Notes: generated from the letters alone by a model not told the origin. Shown: positions 48,061 through 61,776, numbered from the stretch's first letter. The stretch is 64,000 nt of DNA from Thuidium tamariscinum (GCA_947034885.2 OX344749.2:41631682-41695681), one strand, 5' to 3'. Program-made: numbers and translations.

Positions 48061-48750
48061 GCACTCACACTCTTTACCTATTTTTTGAGGTCTTATGTAT
48101 TCAACTTGGAGATTGCTATACAAATCCTTGTTCATAGCCAATTGCCATAAAAAAATTTATCTAGCAATGTGTGGCCACATATATGGTCTTTTTTATTCAT
48201 GACACCTAAAACTTTGAAAAATTAATTTTGAGATAATCTATCATACAAAAAATAGGTGAAGTAGGACTATAATAATTATAAGATCAAAAGTAATATAATT
48301 CTTTTGGTTATTTAGATCTAATTTATTGTCAAGTATAAGTATTATAGGTTGGTATCATCCCATCTTCTCATCTGGTTGTCTTTCTTTTCACTAGTAAGGG
48401 TTGATTTCTATTGTGTTTTGTGCCAACTCTCAACAAGGATTTGTATTAATTTTTGTAGTTTTTGTATTTTGTAGTTGTTGCCTTTGTAGGTGCTTGTTGT
48501 GAATGACTTGGAGCAAGATTGTTTTGAATTAAGGTTTAGGCAAACCCAACAACAATTTTGTATAATTTCAATTGTTGATTTACAATTAGAAAGGTGGATT
48601 TGAGGGTGCAATTTAGGCCATCATGGTTGATTGGGTAGAATTAGGGACATGAGATAATAAGGCTTCAATGCCAAAGCTTGTGACAAAGTTATAGCATTGA
48701 GGTTTACAACTTTGCTAATGTTGAAGATGCAACTAGAGATAGAAGAAGTT

Positions 48751-49700
48751 TTAACCCCTAAAGCCCTGAACAACGTTTTTTGAGATTATAAATTTTTTGG
48801 ACAACTTACTACAGATGGAGATTTTTTTTTCTTTGAAATTTTGATACAATGTGTGCCCGAGGAGTAGCTTAAAGGCCCAACAATTTTCATAACTTTTGAC
48901 ATCACGGTTAAAAAGTTATGGCAGGATATGTTGTTTTCTTTACTCGGCGGGCAGCCCGGGCAGCTGAAAAAACTTCTTCAAAAAAACTTTTTTCTTAAAA
49001 GTGAAATTTCAAATTGGTTCTTTAGGTTTATATAGACATGGGAAGCTTTGAATCAATCCATTCCAATGAATGAGTCAAAAGTTATGAAGATTTTGAGTTT
49101 GAGGTAGTTTGCGGCCAATTACAGAATATCTACAGTACAAAAAAAGTTTGAAATTCTTCATTTAATTCAATTTTTCATATTTTTGGAAAAAAATAAAAAT
49201 AGAAGGTGTAGATTGTTTATTACAAGATTTTAACCATTGGGATTGAAGATTTTCAATTCCATGAATAAAATGTTCACAATTTAGTATTTTGGCTCATTTT
49301 TTACTTCTTTCTACTTACTTATTGTTTCCTACATGTTGTACAATCCCAAATGGTTTGAAATTTATTGAGAATGTAGCCAACTTGCATTGAAGTATGAATT
49401 CAAAGAGTAACCAACATTTTGAATTTTTTTTCACACAAATGTGACCTTGTGAAGTGCAGCTGCCCGGATTTTTGCAGGGATAAAAAAACAATTTTTGTCA
49501 ATTGAAATGCTTATATCTTGCAATCTACACGGTGAAAATTTCTGAAATTTTTTCCACGTGTTTACAAACCACCTTACTATAAGATCCTATGGTTACACGA
49601 GTCAAAAATGTGTTTTAAAAAAAAAAATTGAACTTGTATTAGAAATGGCAGTTTTTGAGCATTTTTGGTGAAAACATAATTAAAAACCTTTAGGGGTTAA
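48751..49700 (+). mobile_element. TTAA/CCCCTAAAG element, copy 2
   Basis: TTAA at 48751-48754 and 49697-49700 encloses 942 bp starting CCCCTAAAGCCCTGAAC and ending CCTTTAGGGG. It is complete by both ends and non-coding. It matches copies at 52660, 59919 and 60337. Confidence 0.85.
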
Positions 49701-52659
49701 ACTAAGCATTTGTATACATATTTATAGATCATGTTTTCTATATTGGTCAATTTGCAACTAATTCTCTCCTTACATCTTCATATTGAATTAGATCCAATGT
49801 AGGCTTCCATTCTACACATTGCCAACCATTTGTACAGAATTTTATTACCACTAACTTCAAACCAAGAATTGGGAAGTCATTCTCTCACTCAACAATCAAC
49901 CCATGCCATTCATAGGGAGAAATCAAACAAAAGAAGATGTAAAAAATGATCTTGAGGACCTACAAATGTTCTAAGTTGTTATATGGGTCCCTCCAAGCTT
50001 TATTTTCTAATTCCTACTAATTACATTCCTACTAGTGACAATGATTAGATAGAGATTCTTGAAAATTAAGATCACCAATACTCATGTAAAAACTAGATTA
50101 AGCAAATTGCTCTACCTATAAATTTATTTATGAAAAGTTGCATATATTTGTGGAGGGCATTATTAGAGTTTTTTTTAATTCCATGTGCATTCAAAGGGAT
50201 ATTAAATGGAAAATATTATGTTTGTGATGGGATTTTAGGCCCTCTTGAATTTGTATAAAATTCCAAAAAGCTCCAATCAATAGGAGAGAGATTCTTTCAA
50301 GAAAAATATATGGCATTAAAAAAATTATTTCATATTTTGAAATGTTATTCTTTTTTGTCATATAAGGCAAGGGTATAAAAATCAAATTATTTATACATGC
50401 AAATAAAACAAGGAAATGAAACCAAGTTCATAATCTTGATTTTGGGATGAAGAGTAGTAAATACAAAGACTTCCTACTAAAAAGCACAAATTGTGTCATA
50501 AACCAAGAATATTAAAAATTGTGATTGCAATGTCTATAGTTCAAGTATTAGGATCCTTTATACAAAACTAAAGCACTATAGTACATTGAATATGCCAAAT
50601 CTAGAAGAAAAACTTGTTGAAAGAACTTGTAAATGTATGCACAAGTAAATTGCACATAATAAATTAAAATTGTATGCAACAAAAAGAAGGTGCACCAACA
50701 TTAAATAATTAATTTTTCTCTTGCAATTATTGCTTCACAAAACTCATATCATGAAGATTTTTTGAATCTTCATACACAAAAATACAAATGCAATGCCACC
50801 TTCAAGCCTAAAATTTGTGAATAAGAACATACATCAAAAAATGCATAAATACAAAAATGCTATTATCATTGTCTATGATCCCCTCTTTACCCAAAATTCA
50901 TTGGTTGCTATCAAAAATAAAAACCCTACAAAAACCCTACAAAAAATCAAGTATTCTAGTGATATGCAATTTGAGATCTTGCATTTCATTCTATGAGAAC
51001 ATTTGCAACCTCCATAACCTACAAAAATACAAAAATTAATCCCCTCTCCAAAAAATATGCAAAATGGCACAAAGATGAATTTAAATTTAAAAAAATGAAA
51101 CTCCAGAGTATAGAATCTTGAACCACGCACTAGTGACACTAAGAAATAATAGAGGAGAATATGAATGTGCTAAAGATTACAACATCCTTAAGATTAAGTT
51201 CATACTTAGATGGATGATTGTACATAATGAGGACATGTATACATATATATCCAATACTAGTCATCCTTAAACCTTACAAATATTGTTATATAAGAGTAAA
51301 AAACTCTTTATATATTAAATATACAAAAACTATTTTACACTTTGTTAGACATTGTTTCAAGGAATTTTTTGAACATACTAATCATTTAACTACAAATCTC
51401 CAAATTTTTAATAAGAACTTTTGCTTTCAAGGAATTTCTTCAACAAAAAAATTTCCATCTTGTCTTGTCAATGTCAATGTGTCATTAGATTCACATATCA
51501 CCTCTTCTTCATTTTTGAAACAAGTGGGCAAGCCTACTACTTGTCAATATAGGAGAACAATATAAATTCAAATCCAAGGAAACTTAGGATCCTAAAGGGG
51601 CTAGAAGATAGATCTACCTCACCTATTTCCAATGATTTCACGATTTTTTCTATTATTATCTTCACCATCCTTATAATTCTATATAAGCATATGCATGGTT
51701 TCTTTCCAAAGGTTGGCCTTCCAATAATTTCAAGATTGTTATGAGTCACAATTTTTAGGAATTTTAATATATCTCTCCATAAATTTATTGATTTTGTCAA
51801 GTCTTTTTCATTCCAAAACACCTACATAGTCAAAAGTAGTGGCTTTTATATTTATAAGAATTAAGATATATCATTTAGGAATTATGACATAAGCCCACAC
51901 ATAAGCCCTCAAAAGAGATTTGGAAAAATTAGAAGCCATTTCAAGCCAATTCTCCATGCTACTCCCATAGCAATGAGGGAATATACAATGACTATTGTCA
52001 ATCATCATAAATACTAAAAGAAAATCTAAAATTATTTTTGAAATTGATAAAAAAAAAGTTGAAATTTTTGTTTAAATACTAAATTTTAAAAAAAATTAAC
52101 ATAGTTGTTGCCCCACGACATCAGATTCTACAATTGCATAGTTCCTAGATTGCAGCACTATGTAGGAACTTGTAGTCTTGTTTGGAGCCAAATCTCTCCT
52201 AATGTTCCAAAATCTACTACTTGAAAAGAAAAACAACTACAATAAATTGATTTTGATTATTAACTAACATAAATAAATAGTAGTATTCTCACTAAGATAT
52301 TACATTTTAAATTGGTGGATGCAACATGACTCATGTAATAATTGAATTATTCAAAATCATATATTAATCTATGAACATTTATATATAAATTTTTTATATA
52401 AATTTTTTATTTTAGCTTAGGATGAGTTTGTAAATTTAATCCAATATACTCATTCTTCTTTGACATCACCATTTCTAAGATGACAATGCATCCAAAAAAA
52501 AGACAGTCACCTCCCGATTGCCATTAGCTCCCCCATCTATCAAAAATCACAAATTGTTGATTTTTTTTTTAAATGCTTGTGAGTCGCTTAAAATTTTTTA
52601 TTTTTGCTAATTACCTTGTGTAGTGAGAATAGAAGCAATTTGTTAGATCAAGTTTACAT
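49701..52659. other. AT-rich stretch, no clear gene
   Basis: A minus-strand patch near 51430-51510 reads EEEVICESNDTLTLTRQDGN with protein-like composition, but it is too short to call. The right end of a CATTAG-type MITE remnant can be seen at about 52140-52201 (TAGGAACTTGTAGTCTTGTT). I see nothing else. Confidence 0.35.
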
Positions 52660-53585
52660 TTAACCCCTAAGGGCAGAGACTATATCTTCACCAAAAACAC
52701 ACTAAAACTGCTATTTCTACTACAAGCATCAAATTTTTGAATTTTTTTTTGACACAAGTAACTATAGGATCTTCTAGTACACTGGTGTCAAAAGATGTGG
52801 AAAAAATTTCAGAAATTTCCACTATGTAGATTGCAAGATATTAGCATTTGAATTCCCAAAACCCTTTCTTTGTTCCTGCAAAAAATTGGACAGCTGCACT
52901 TCACAAGGTTACATTTCTATGAAAAAATTCCCAAAATGGTGGTGCTTCTTTGGATTCATTATTCATGGCAAGTTGGCTACATGCTCAAAAAAATTCACAT
53001 CATTTCGGATTGTACAACATATAAGAAACAATTAATGAGTAGAAAGAAATAGTGTGTGATTCAAAATACTAAATTGTTAAAAAAATTATTTAAGGAATCA
53101 AAAAAGGCCAATCCCAATGGTTGTAATGTTGTGACAAACAATCAACATCCAAAATTTTAATTTTTTTTCAAAAATATTTAAAGTTGAGTAAAGTAAAGGC
53201 TTCCAAAGTTTATTTTAGAATAAAAAATCCATAACTGCCCACAAACTAAATCTCCTCATAACTTTCATCTCATAAATCAAATGGAATGATTCAAATATTT
53301 TTGCATATATATAAATCTTGAAAACCAATTTCAAATTATTAATTTCAGAAAAAATGTTTTTATAAGAAATTTTTGGGTTGCCCGTTGCCCAATGAAAACT
53401 ACATATCATACAATAACTTTTTGACCATGTAGTCAAAAGTTGTGAAAATCATTGGGCCTTCAAGACACTCCTTGGGCACATCTTGTGTGAAAATTTCAAA
53501 GAAAAAAAATAATAACTCCATCCATAGTGAGCTGCCCAAAATCGCTATGTTGCCAAAAAACGTAGTTTGGTTCTTTAGGGGTTAA
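52660..53585 (-). mobile_element. TTAA/CCCCTAAAG element, copy 3
   Basis: TTAA at 52660-52663 and 53582-53585 encloses 918 bp in reverse orientation to copy 2. It ends GGTTCTTTAGGGG. The internal 60-codon frame is shared repeat DNA, not a gene. Confidence 0.85.
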
Positions 53586-53589
53586 ATGA

Positions 53590-56500
53590 AATTAAAGCTA
53601 ATTGTCATCTCAGATTCTAAAGGACATAGTATTCAAATATATGAAGCAAGGCAAATTGACTTGGTGGTTTTTCCATGAACGGTTGTCTTTCAGCATAGTG
53701 ATATATTCAGTCAATTTGTCATTTTTACTTGTACAGTAGGGTCCCAATCAAATTGGCGTTTTCGAAATCGCAGTGAAGAAAAATTCAACGCAGTCAACTT
53801 TGAGAGCCTCTAGAGAGCTAAAAAATTAGTATTTTACCACGAAAGTTTTACCACAGCTTTATCTTGATGTTAATAATACATACACCGAATTTCAAGGCCA
53901 AAAGTTTCACCATTAAAAAGTTATTCAAAATCTACTAACATAGGTAGCTGTGGGAAATTTTTCACTGGTGGCAACTTTGACAGCCTTCCAAAGATTGAAT
54001 TATTTTTTTTTTGCCATGAAATTTTTTTCATGAAAAAATCTCTATGTCTTTAATATTTATAAAAAATTTCAAGATAAAATTTTTTTTTCTTAAGAAGATA
54101 TTTGAAATCTCCCAATAAGTGTAGTTTTGAGAATTTTTTTGCAATTGCCAACTTTGACACCCTCCCAAGGGCTGAAAAATTGGTTTCTTACCATGAATTT
54201 TTTTTTGGTGAAGTCACCTCTATGTTGATATTATGTTCTCCAAATTTCAATTTCAAATGAATTACCAAAAAAAAGATATACAAAATCTCCCAACATGTGT
54301 AGTTGTGAGGAGGAGTTTTTGAGCCCTTAGTATAGTTTTATTTTGTGGAGCAAAGTTTGACACGAATGTAAAAACGCAACCTCACAACTACACATGTTGA
54401 GAGATTTTGAATATCTTTTTTTGGGTAAGTGTTTTGAACTTGAAATTTGGAACATATATTATCAACATAAATTTCATATCATTAAAAAAATTTCATTTTA
54501 AATAGACAAATTTTCAGCCCTTAGAAGGGTGTCAAAGTCGGCAATATAGAAAATTCTCTCACAACTACACATGTTGGGAGATTTTGTATATCTTTTTTTT
54601 GGTATTTTATTTGAAATTGAAATTTGGAGAACATAATATCAACATAGAGGTGACTTCACAAAAAAAAATTCATGGTAAGAAACCAATTTTTCAGCCCTTG
54701 GGAGGGTGTCAAAGTTGGCAATTGCAAAAAAATTCTCAAAACTACACTTATTGGGAGATTTCAAATATCTTCTTAAGAAAAAAAAATTTTACCTTGAAAT
54801 TTTTTATAAATATTAAAGACATAGAGATTTTTTCATGAAAAAAATTTCATGGCAAAAAAAAAATAATTCAATCTTTGGAAGGTTGTCAAAGTTGCCACCA
54901 GTGAAAAATTTCCCACAGCTACCCATGTTAGTAGATTTTGAATAACTTTTTAATGGTGAAACTTTTGGCCTTGAAATTCGGTGTATGTGTTATTAACATC
55001 AAGATAAATCTGTGGTAAAACTTTCGTGGTAAAATACTAATTTTTTAGCTCTCTAGAGGCTCTCAAAGTTGACTGCGCTGAATTTTTCTTCACTGCGATT
55101 TCGAAAACGCCAATTTGATTGGGACCCTACTGTACAACACATTCGGTTTTCATAGCTAGACTATTTGTCGTGTTCCATGTACCATTGAATTTCTTCAATT
55201 CAATATATCTACTTTACCAAAATTGTCATTGTATAATTGTTGGTTGAGTATTTGCAATGGGGCCAGTTGTTTAAGCAATTTGACTTTATTTGCAAGTGAT
55301 TCTTTGTTATGTGTGTTTATCTTGATCTAGTGATTGGATTTGTGTGAGTGTGATTAAACAATTTGTCATATTGAGTACCTGCGATGGTGCCAACTTTTAG
55401 AACAAATTGTCTTTGAATTCCATTGTAGAATTCTATTGTGTGTTATTTTAATCTAGTGATTGAATTTAATGTGATTGAACAAATTGTTGTGTGTATCTTA
55501 AGTGTTGTGTGATTGTGAATTTTCTATGTGGATGTGTTATGGAATTGTTAGATCAAATTGCCTTCGTGTTCAGTCTATTTGCCTAAGTTGTAATTAGTTT
55601 TGAAGTGTTAAAAATCATTCAAAACAAATTCATTTTTCCAATTCTAAGTTTGAACTAGAGTCAATGTGGTTTTGACTTGGTCAATTGTTTGACATATAAT
55701 GCAGTTAATTGTCATTATATCGTATGTATATAAAAACAACCATTGAACTTAACGAATTGACTATATATGGTAAATGTTCATGTATGTGATGTATGTGATG
55801 TATGTGAGTCAAGTTGCCTATGTGTTATGGAATTATTTGTGTTTCCAGTAGAAATGCCTTAAAGTTTAATTGCAAATCAAATTATATGATTCATTGTAAA
55901 CTGAGAGAGATGTTTTAGCAATTTGCGTGAGTGATTCAATAGAATTAGACCAATTGTCCAGCATGAGTTGGTGTGGTTGATGAAAAGCTGTAGCAAATTG
56001 CTTGGAGTCAAATCAATGCTGAATTAAAGAAATGAAGACATTTTGGCAAATTGTCAAAATACATGCTTAGACCTGGATGGCATAAAGAATTCATCAACTA
56101 GCCGATAAAGCAAATTGACTATATGCCCTAAATCTAGGAGTTTCATTTATTTGCCATTAAATTATATGTTAATGTCTAATTGTCTTTGAGATAATAACCA
56201 ATTGCTATATTTCTAAAAGTGAATGAATGGATCATTAAATTATAAGTTTTGACAAATTGCTATTATATGTTGAATCTTTATAGTAAAATTATTCGTGAAA
56301 TTGTTGTGAGTTTTAATTATAAAAATAATTCAATAAAATTGTGTGGATAATTTGTACAATCATAATTGTGAAAAATGTAAATCTTATAAAAAAATGCAAT
56401 TTGATAATATGGAGATTGAATTAAATTAGAGTCTAATTGCTGAAATTGAGCAATTGTTAAATTAAATTAATTTTCAAAAGGAATTAATTAAATAGTAATT

Positions 56501-57150
56501 ATCCTAAGAGATTAAATTCTTGATAAATCTAATTGGAAAGAAACCATGGTCATAGGTCCATAGGAAGTTACTATGACAAATTGCCTTGGTCTCGATGATG
56601 GAATAATATGACAATTTGTATGGTAGATTGATAAAGTTACTAATAAATTATTTTCAATTAATTCGGTTAGAGAGAAATAGTCATTGATATTATAAGTCAT
56701 TTTAAGATAAAATTAAATTAACCAATTGACGTGGATTTGTACAATAGTATGGGAATGGAGACAAATGCATATACATCCATGCCTTGCATTAATTAGGGAC
56801 AAATTGCCTTAGGACTAGCACTAGTTTGCTACTCATCTAAAATTGTGATTGGGCTAGTTAAATAGTGACTAAAGAAAAATTGCTTGGTAAAAGAATTTCA
56901 TGGTATTTAAGGAATTGGCTGAAGAATATTATATTTATATATACTATATAACTTATTGCAATGATTAAGTCGGATGGTGCATACAGGTGACAAATTGCTA
57001 CATACCCTTGACAATTTGCTATACCCTCTTTAGCACACTAGTTTATATTTGGGACAACACTCATGCATCCACAGCATTAATAATGGATTGATCACAAAAT
57101 TATTATCTGGGAATAAGAGTGAAACCCCAAATTACCCATCCAATTGTCTT
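53590..57150. repeat. CAAATTG-dense AT-rich region
   Basis: Outside the foldback element nested in it, this DNA contains CAAATTG, CAATTTG or AATTG(C/T)C every few tens of bases (for example near 53651, 53712, 55270, 55406, 55555, 56005, 56110, 56580, 56990). There is no coding frame. The density and regularity resemble the CCRATTGG-rich insert at 19128-20317 but with a different word. Exact borders are not clear. Confidence 0.45.
53734..55132. mobile_element. 1.4-kb foldback element, pogo/Tigger-like ends
   Basis: TA lies on both sides (53732-53733 and 55133-55134). The ends read CAGTAGGGTCCCAATCAAAT and its inverse. The arms (53734-54309 and 54558-55132) pair over about 575 bp. Each arm consists of several degenerate ~170-bp units with shared words (CAACTTTGACACCCTCCCAA; AAATCTCCCAACATGTGTAG). 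The central loop holds one extra unit (54381-54556). A CAG start with TA duplication is typical of Tc1/mariner, especially pogo/Tigger, elements. It is non-coding. Confidence 0.85.
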
Positions 57151-57379
57151 GTTATGTGCAAATTAGCTAGTATATTTCAATCCATTCTAACTTACATGTG
57201 ACTTTAGTCATAATACATTAGACTATTTGACCATTCCTCTAAATTTGAACCCCTATGTTATAGTCCTAGATTTTGTGGAATTTAGACAAAATCTAGACTA
57301 CAATGCTTCCCCTCCAAAATGTTGTTGATTTCTCAAAAAATCGCAAGTCATTGATCTTTGTGAGATTTAATTTGAGTCG

Positions 57380-57730
57380 TCCAAACATGAATTCAAAATA
57401 CGGATATGGATACTATATGAGCACAAAATATGAATATAGTTCCAAATATGGTTCCAAATATTTGATATGGGTATAGGTATGAATAGTAAATATGGATAAA
57501 AATATGGATATGGGAACAAATGTAGGATACATGCATGATATGGGATATAAGATATGTAATATGGGATTATCCTATATTGATTGTCAAGTTAATTGGGTTT
57601 TTTAAATTACAAGTAGGGTAGGGAGGGTAGGGAATTAATTTTAATTAATTTCTAATTGAAATCTAAAATTCATCCTACAATTTGCCAATTGCAAGATAGG
57701 AATTAGAATTCCCCTATTAATTAATTTTTT
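57380..57730 (-). repeat. Purine-arm / GATATGG-core repeat, copy 3
   Basis: Core words GATATGGATA, AATATGGATAAAAATATGG and TATGGGATAT are followed by GGTAGGGAGGGTAGGG and AT-rich arms. It is the reverse of the layout at 47640-48060. Confidence 0.45.
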
Positions 57731-58189
57731 CTTGAACCCTGGGCTCCACGGAGCAAGAATTTTTTTTCTTACAAAATTTTAAATTTTTGTTTGGTGCATT
57801 GTAACACAAAGTCACACAACGCACATAAAAATGGCACCAATGCACCCAAAAATGGCAATCATTGCTACAACACTCAATCCATTTCTAAGATCACATCCTT
57901 TGTTCCTTCACCAAATTCAAGAAGATGGATAAATTCATTTTAAATCTAGCTTTGTAATATCACTTTACTAAAACTATATTCTAATCATTAAATGCGACAC
58001 TAAATGTCAAGTGTAGTAATGCCATATTTTTAACAAGTATTGTACTAAATTAGTTTAATCTCTATATGTCTAAGACATCAAATTTTGGTGTTGACAATAG
58101 TTTGAAGTTTAATAAAATCTAACCAATTTGTTATTTTTAATCTTTTATATTTTTGAAAAATCACTATTGAAGTCTAGTTTTAGCATCAA

Positions 58190-58560
58190 AAACTTGGTTT
58201 AAAAATGATTGATTATGATTTTTCTATTCAAGATTTTGTGCAAAGGTTTTCATTGTAAATCTTGATATTGTAGTATTGAGGCTCATGATTATGAGTGTCA
58301 AATACACTAGATTTGAAGAAAAAATCACATTAGAAATTCATTTGAAAAAAAATTTGAGTAAATTTTGAGAAGCCATAATTTGATTGGGATTATGCATGTA
58401 AGGCCCTCAAACCTCATTTATATTTGAGATTTGACATATAAAAGACAGCAAATCACTTTTGTAGTTTGCACAACCTCATGATCAAATATTATAATCATTC
58501 AATCTACAAGTGATATTGTTGTGTTATCTTTAGCATATCTAGTTTAAACTTGTATGGTTA
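58190..58560 (-). repeat. Dispersed repeat pair, member 2
   Basis: Reverse-complement match of 12170-12600. Confidence 0.55.
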
Positions 58561-58814
58561 TTAACAATTTAAGAATAATTGATAAAACTTATCAAAATGT
58601 TTTTCTTTTCAATTAATTAAGAAAATTTCTAGGAAGCTCAAAAGACTTTGGGCATTCAAGAGTTATATTGTTTACCAATTTTGCAAGTGTCTTCAATAAC
58701 AAAGAAGTGCATTTAGGTGACATCATTTGTTAAGACATTCACAAGTACATGCGATTTGTGGTTATTGTTTTACTTTGTAATTTCACAAATAAATTACAAA
58801 CAATGTAACAAAAA

Positions 58815-59299
58815 ATATTGCTGGTATAAAAGTACTGAATACCAAACAGCCCAGCCTACCGAAGTAGAGATGCCATTGCAGAACAGGGAAAGGACCAGAT
58901 GCATTGCACTACAGTGGAAACACCCTAAACCGTCCAAATAAGGAATTCAGCATAGTTGGAGGCAACGTTTTCTAAAAATGATATTTTTCTAGTATTAGCG
59001 AGTGAAAATCATGAATATTAAAAAGAAAAATTAGATTTTTCGGATATAGTATGTAATTTCTACAAATTTTCAAAGTGTTGGCTCCCTAGACTTGTGGAAC
59101 CGTTCTATAGGTGCCCCCAAAACTAAACCTTGCAAAAATCAACACTCAGCCAACCAAATTTCCTTATGTGTCCTTCAGTTGTGTCGGCAAATTACAATCA
59201 TACATTTAGCAAACACATTAAGGGAAGTTTACTGAGGCATTTGGGTGAATCTACAGTCCACTGTAAGGAACAAGTGCGGGAATGGGTGTTTTGCCCTTA
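58815..59299. mobile_element. Possible relative of the 137-bp MITE
   Basis: 59278-59299 repeats the terminus found at 44130-44154 (GGGAATGGGTGTTTTGCCC plus TTA). Words AACCGTCCAAAT near 58931 also match the MITE arm. No matching left end was found, so the left border is a guess. Confidence 0.35.
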
Positions 59300-59504
59300 T
59301 TCAAGCTTTGTTGCCATTCAAGTTTTTGATCATTTGCCATAAAGTCCATGACCTAGGGTGTAAATTTCCTTATGAGATAGTGGCTCATAACAAGTGCATT
59401 TAACGAACACCTCAATCCTTTCTTGAATTTATGCATCTTTTTTGGTTTAGTATGCCTTTAAAATTGTATATTATTTATATCAATTTTATCAAATTCATCA
59501 TACA

Positions 59505-59731
59505 CATTAGAAGAAATCTGAGGCCTCAAAAGGGCCGTTTCGGGGCTGTTCTCCGAAACTGTTCCCTACTTGCTGGCCACTGTCAAGCCGGCATTTACCT
59601 AAAAAAATCAGGGTCCTGAAATATGAAAAAAAGCCCAAATTTTTTATTCTCTTAAAATAAAATTACGTGGCACTCTCTCGACCACATCCGGGAACTCACA
59701 GTCTTCTAATGCCTTCAAATTTCTTCTAATG
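59505..59731. mobile_element. CATTAG-ended MITE, copy 5
   Basis: 227 bp. Starts CATTAGAAGAAATCTGAGGC and ends with the inverse. It contains GCCGTTTCGGGGCTGTTC and GGGTCCTGAAATATGAAAA, as in 25763-26057. Confidence 0.75.
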
Positions 59732-59918
59732 AGAAGTGTTTAAAAAAATTCAAGCATAGGTTTGGTTGAATGAGAAATTTTGTAGTAAAAAATCCCACAA
59801 AACCTTTAAATTCATTGTTTAGATAATGGTCACTTTAAATGTAAAATGATTAACCCTCAAACACCATAAGTGCCACTTTGTAGCACTCAAATGACAACAA
59901 TGATCATTCAAGTAATTC

Positions 59919-61776
59919 TTAACCCCTATAGGACTAGTTGCAATTTCTTTTGGCAAAATAGTGATTTGGGGCAACTCACTACAAATGAAATTTTTAGTTT
60001 CTTGTTTGAAATTTTCACACAATACATAGGCAAGATTTTTGTTTAGATTCTAACTACATGGTTAAAGGTTGTAGCAAGATATTTAGTCAATTTCTTCAAC
60101 TAGTTAGTCTAGGCAAATAGAAAATCCTTTTTTTTCCTAGATAATTGGTTTTCTAGATTTACATATACATGGAAAGCTTTGAATCATTGCATTTCGATCA
60201 ATAAGATGAAACTTATGAAGAGTTTTACTTTGCAAGCAATCGTGGATTCTCTACCCTAAGCAAACTTTGAAACCCTTTGTTAAATTCAACTTTCAATATT
60301 TTTTTGGAAAAAATAAAATCATTGAATGTAGGTTATTTAACCCCTAAAGCCCTGACTATGTTTTCACCAAAAAATGCTCCAAAACTGCCATTTCTAATAC
60401 AAGTTCAATTCTTTTTTTTAAAACACATTTTTGACTCATGTAACCGTAGGATCTTGTAGTAAGGTGGTTTGTAAACATGTGGAAAAAATTTCAGAAATTT
60501 CCACCATGTAGATTGCAAGATATAAGTATTTATATTGACAAAAATTGTTTTTTTATCCCTGCGAAAATCCGGGCAGCTGCACTTCACAAGGTCACATTTG
60601 TGTGAAAAAAACTTCAAAATGGTGGTTACTCTTTGAATTCATACTTCAATGCAAGTTGGCTACATTCTCAAAAAAATTCAAACCATTGGGAATTGTACAA
60701 CATATAGGAAAAAATAAGTAAGTAGAAAGAAGTAAAAAATGAGCCAAAATACTAAATTGAGAACATTTTATTCATGGAATTGAAAATTTTCAATCCCAAT
60801 GGTTAAGATGTTGTAATAAACAATCTACACCTTCTATTTTTATTTTTTTCCAAAAATATGAAAAATTGAATTAAATGAAGAATTTCAAACTTTTTTTGGA
60901 CTGTAGAGATTCTGTAACTGGCCACAAACCACCCCAAACTTAAAATCTTCATAACTTTTGACTCATTGATCGGAATGGATTGATTCAAAGCTTCCCATGT
61001 CTGTATAAACCTAAAGAACCAATTTGAAATTTCACTTTTTAAAAAAGAGTTTTTTTGAAGAAGTTTTTTCAGCTGCCCGGGTTGCCCGCCGAGTAAAGGA
61101 AACAACATATCCTGCTATAACTTTTTAACCGTGAAGTCAAAAGTTATAAAAATTGTCAGGCCTTAAAGCTACTCCTCGGGCACACATTGTATCAAAATTT
61201 CAAAGAAAAAAAATAAAAACTCCATCCGTAGTGAGCTGCCCAAAAAATTTATAATCTCAAAAAACGGGGTTCAAGGCTTTAGGGGTTAATACAACATCAC
61301 ACAACATCACAACCATTGGAATTGGCATTTTTTAATTCCATAACTAAATGATTAACAATTGAATATTTTCTATTCCTTTGTACTTAGTATTTTTTTCCTA
61401 CATGTTGTACACTTCCAAATGATTTGAAATTTTTCATGCATGTAGCCAACTTGCTTTGAAAAACGAATCCAAAGAAGAACTACCAAGGCATGGATATTTT
61501 TGATTAAAATGTGACCTTGTGAAATACAGCTACCTGTGTTTTTGCAAGACCCCCCAAATGATATTTGTCAATCTTAACACTAGTACTATACATCTTGCAA
61601 TATAGAAGGTGGAAAATTTTGGAATTTTTTCTACATCTTTTCTAAATGGTATACTACAAGATCTTATGGTTATAAGTATCTCAAAATATATTTTTTTCTG
61701 AAATTTAGTTTTGTATTAGAAATGGCAATTTTAAAGTGTTTCTGGTGAAAATTTAAGCAAAACCTTTTGAGGGAAA
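59919..61776 (+). mobile_element. TTAA/CCCCTAAAG element, copy 4, split by copy 5
   Basis: The left end is TTAA plus CCCCTATAGG (59919-59932). Family sequence runs to 60336 and resumes at 61290 (CATCACAACCATTGG...), ending near 61776 with a decayed terminus. A second copy of the same family (60337-61289) lies inside in the opposite orientation. Confidence 0.75.
60337..61289 (-). mobile_element. TTAA/CCCCTAAAG element, copy 5 (nested)
   Basis: TTAA at 60337-60340 and 61286-61289 encloses 945 bp starting CCCCTAAAGCCCTGAC and ending GGCTTTAGGGG. It is close to copy 2 along its whole length, so it is younger than its host copy 4. Confidence 0.85.

Noticed and set aside
52870-53052. 60-codon frame
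   Set aside because: It lies wholly inside a TTAA element copy and is not kept open in the other copies.
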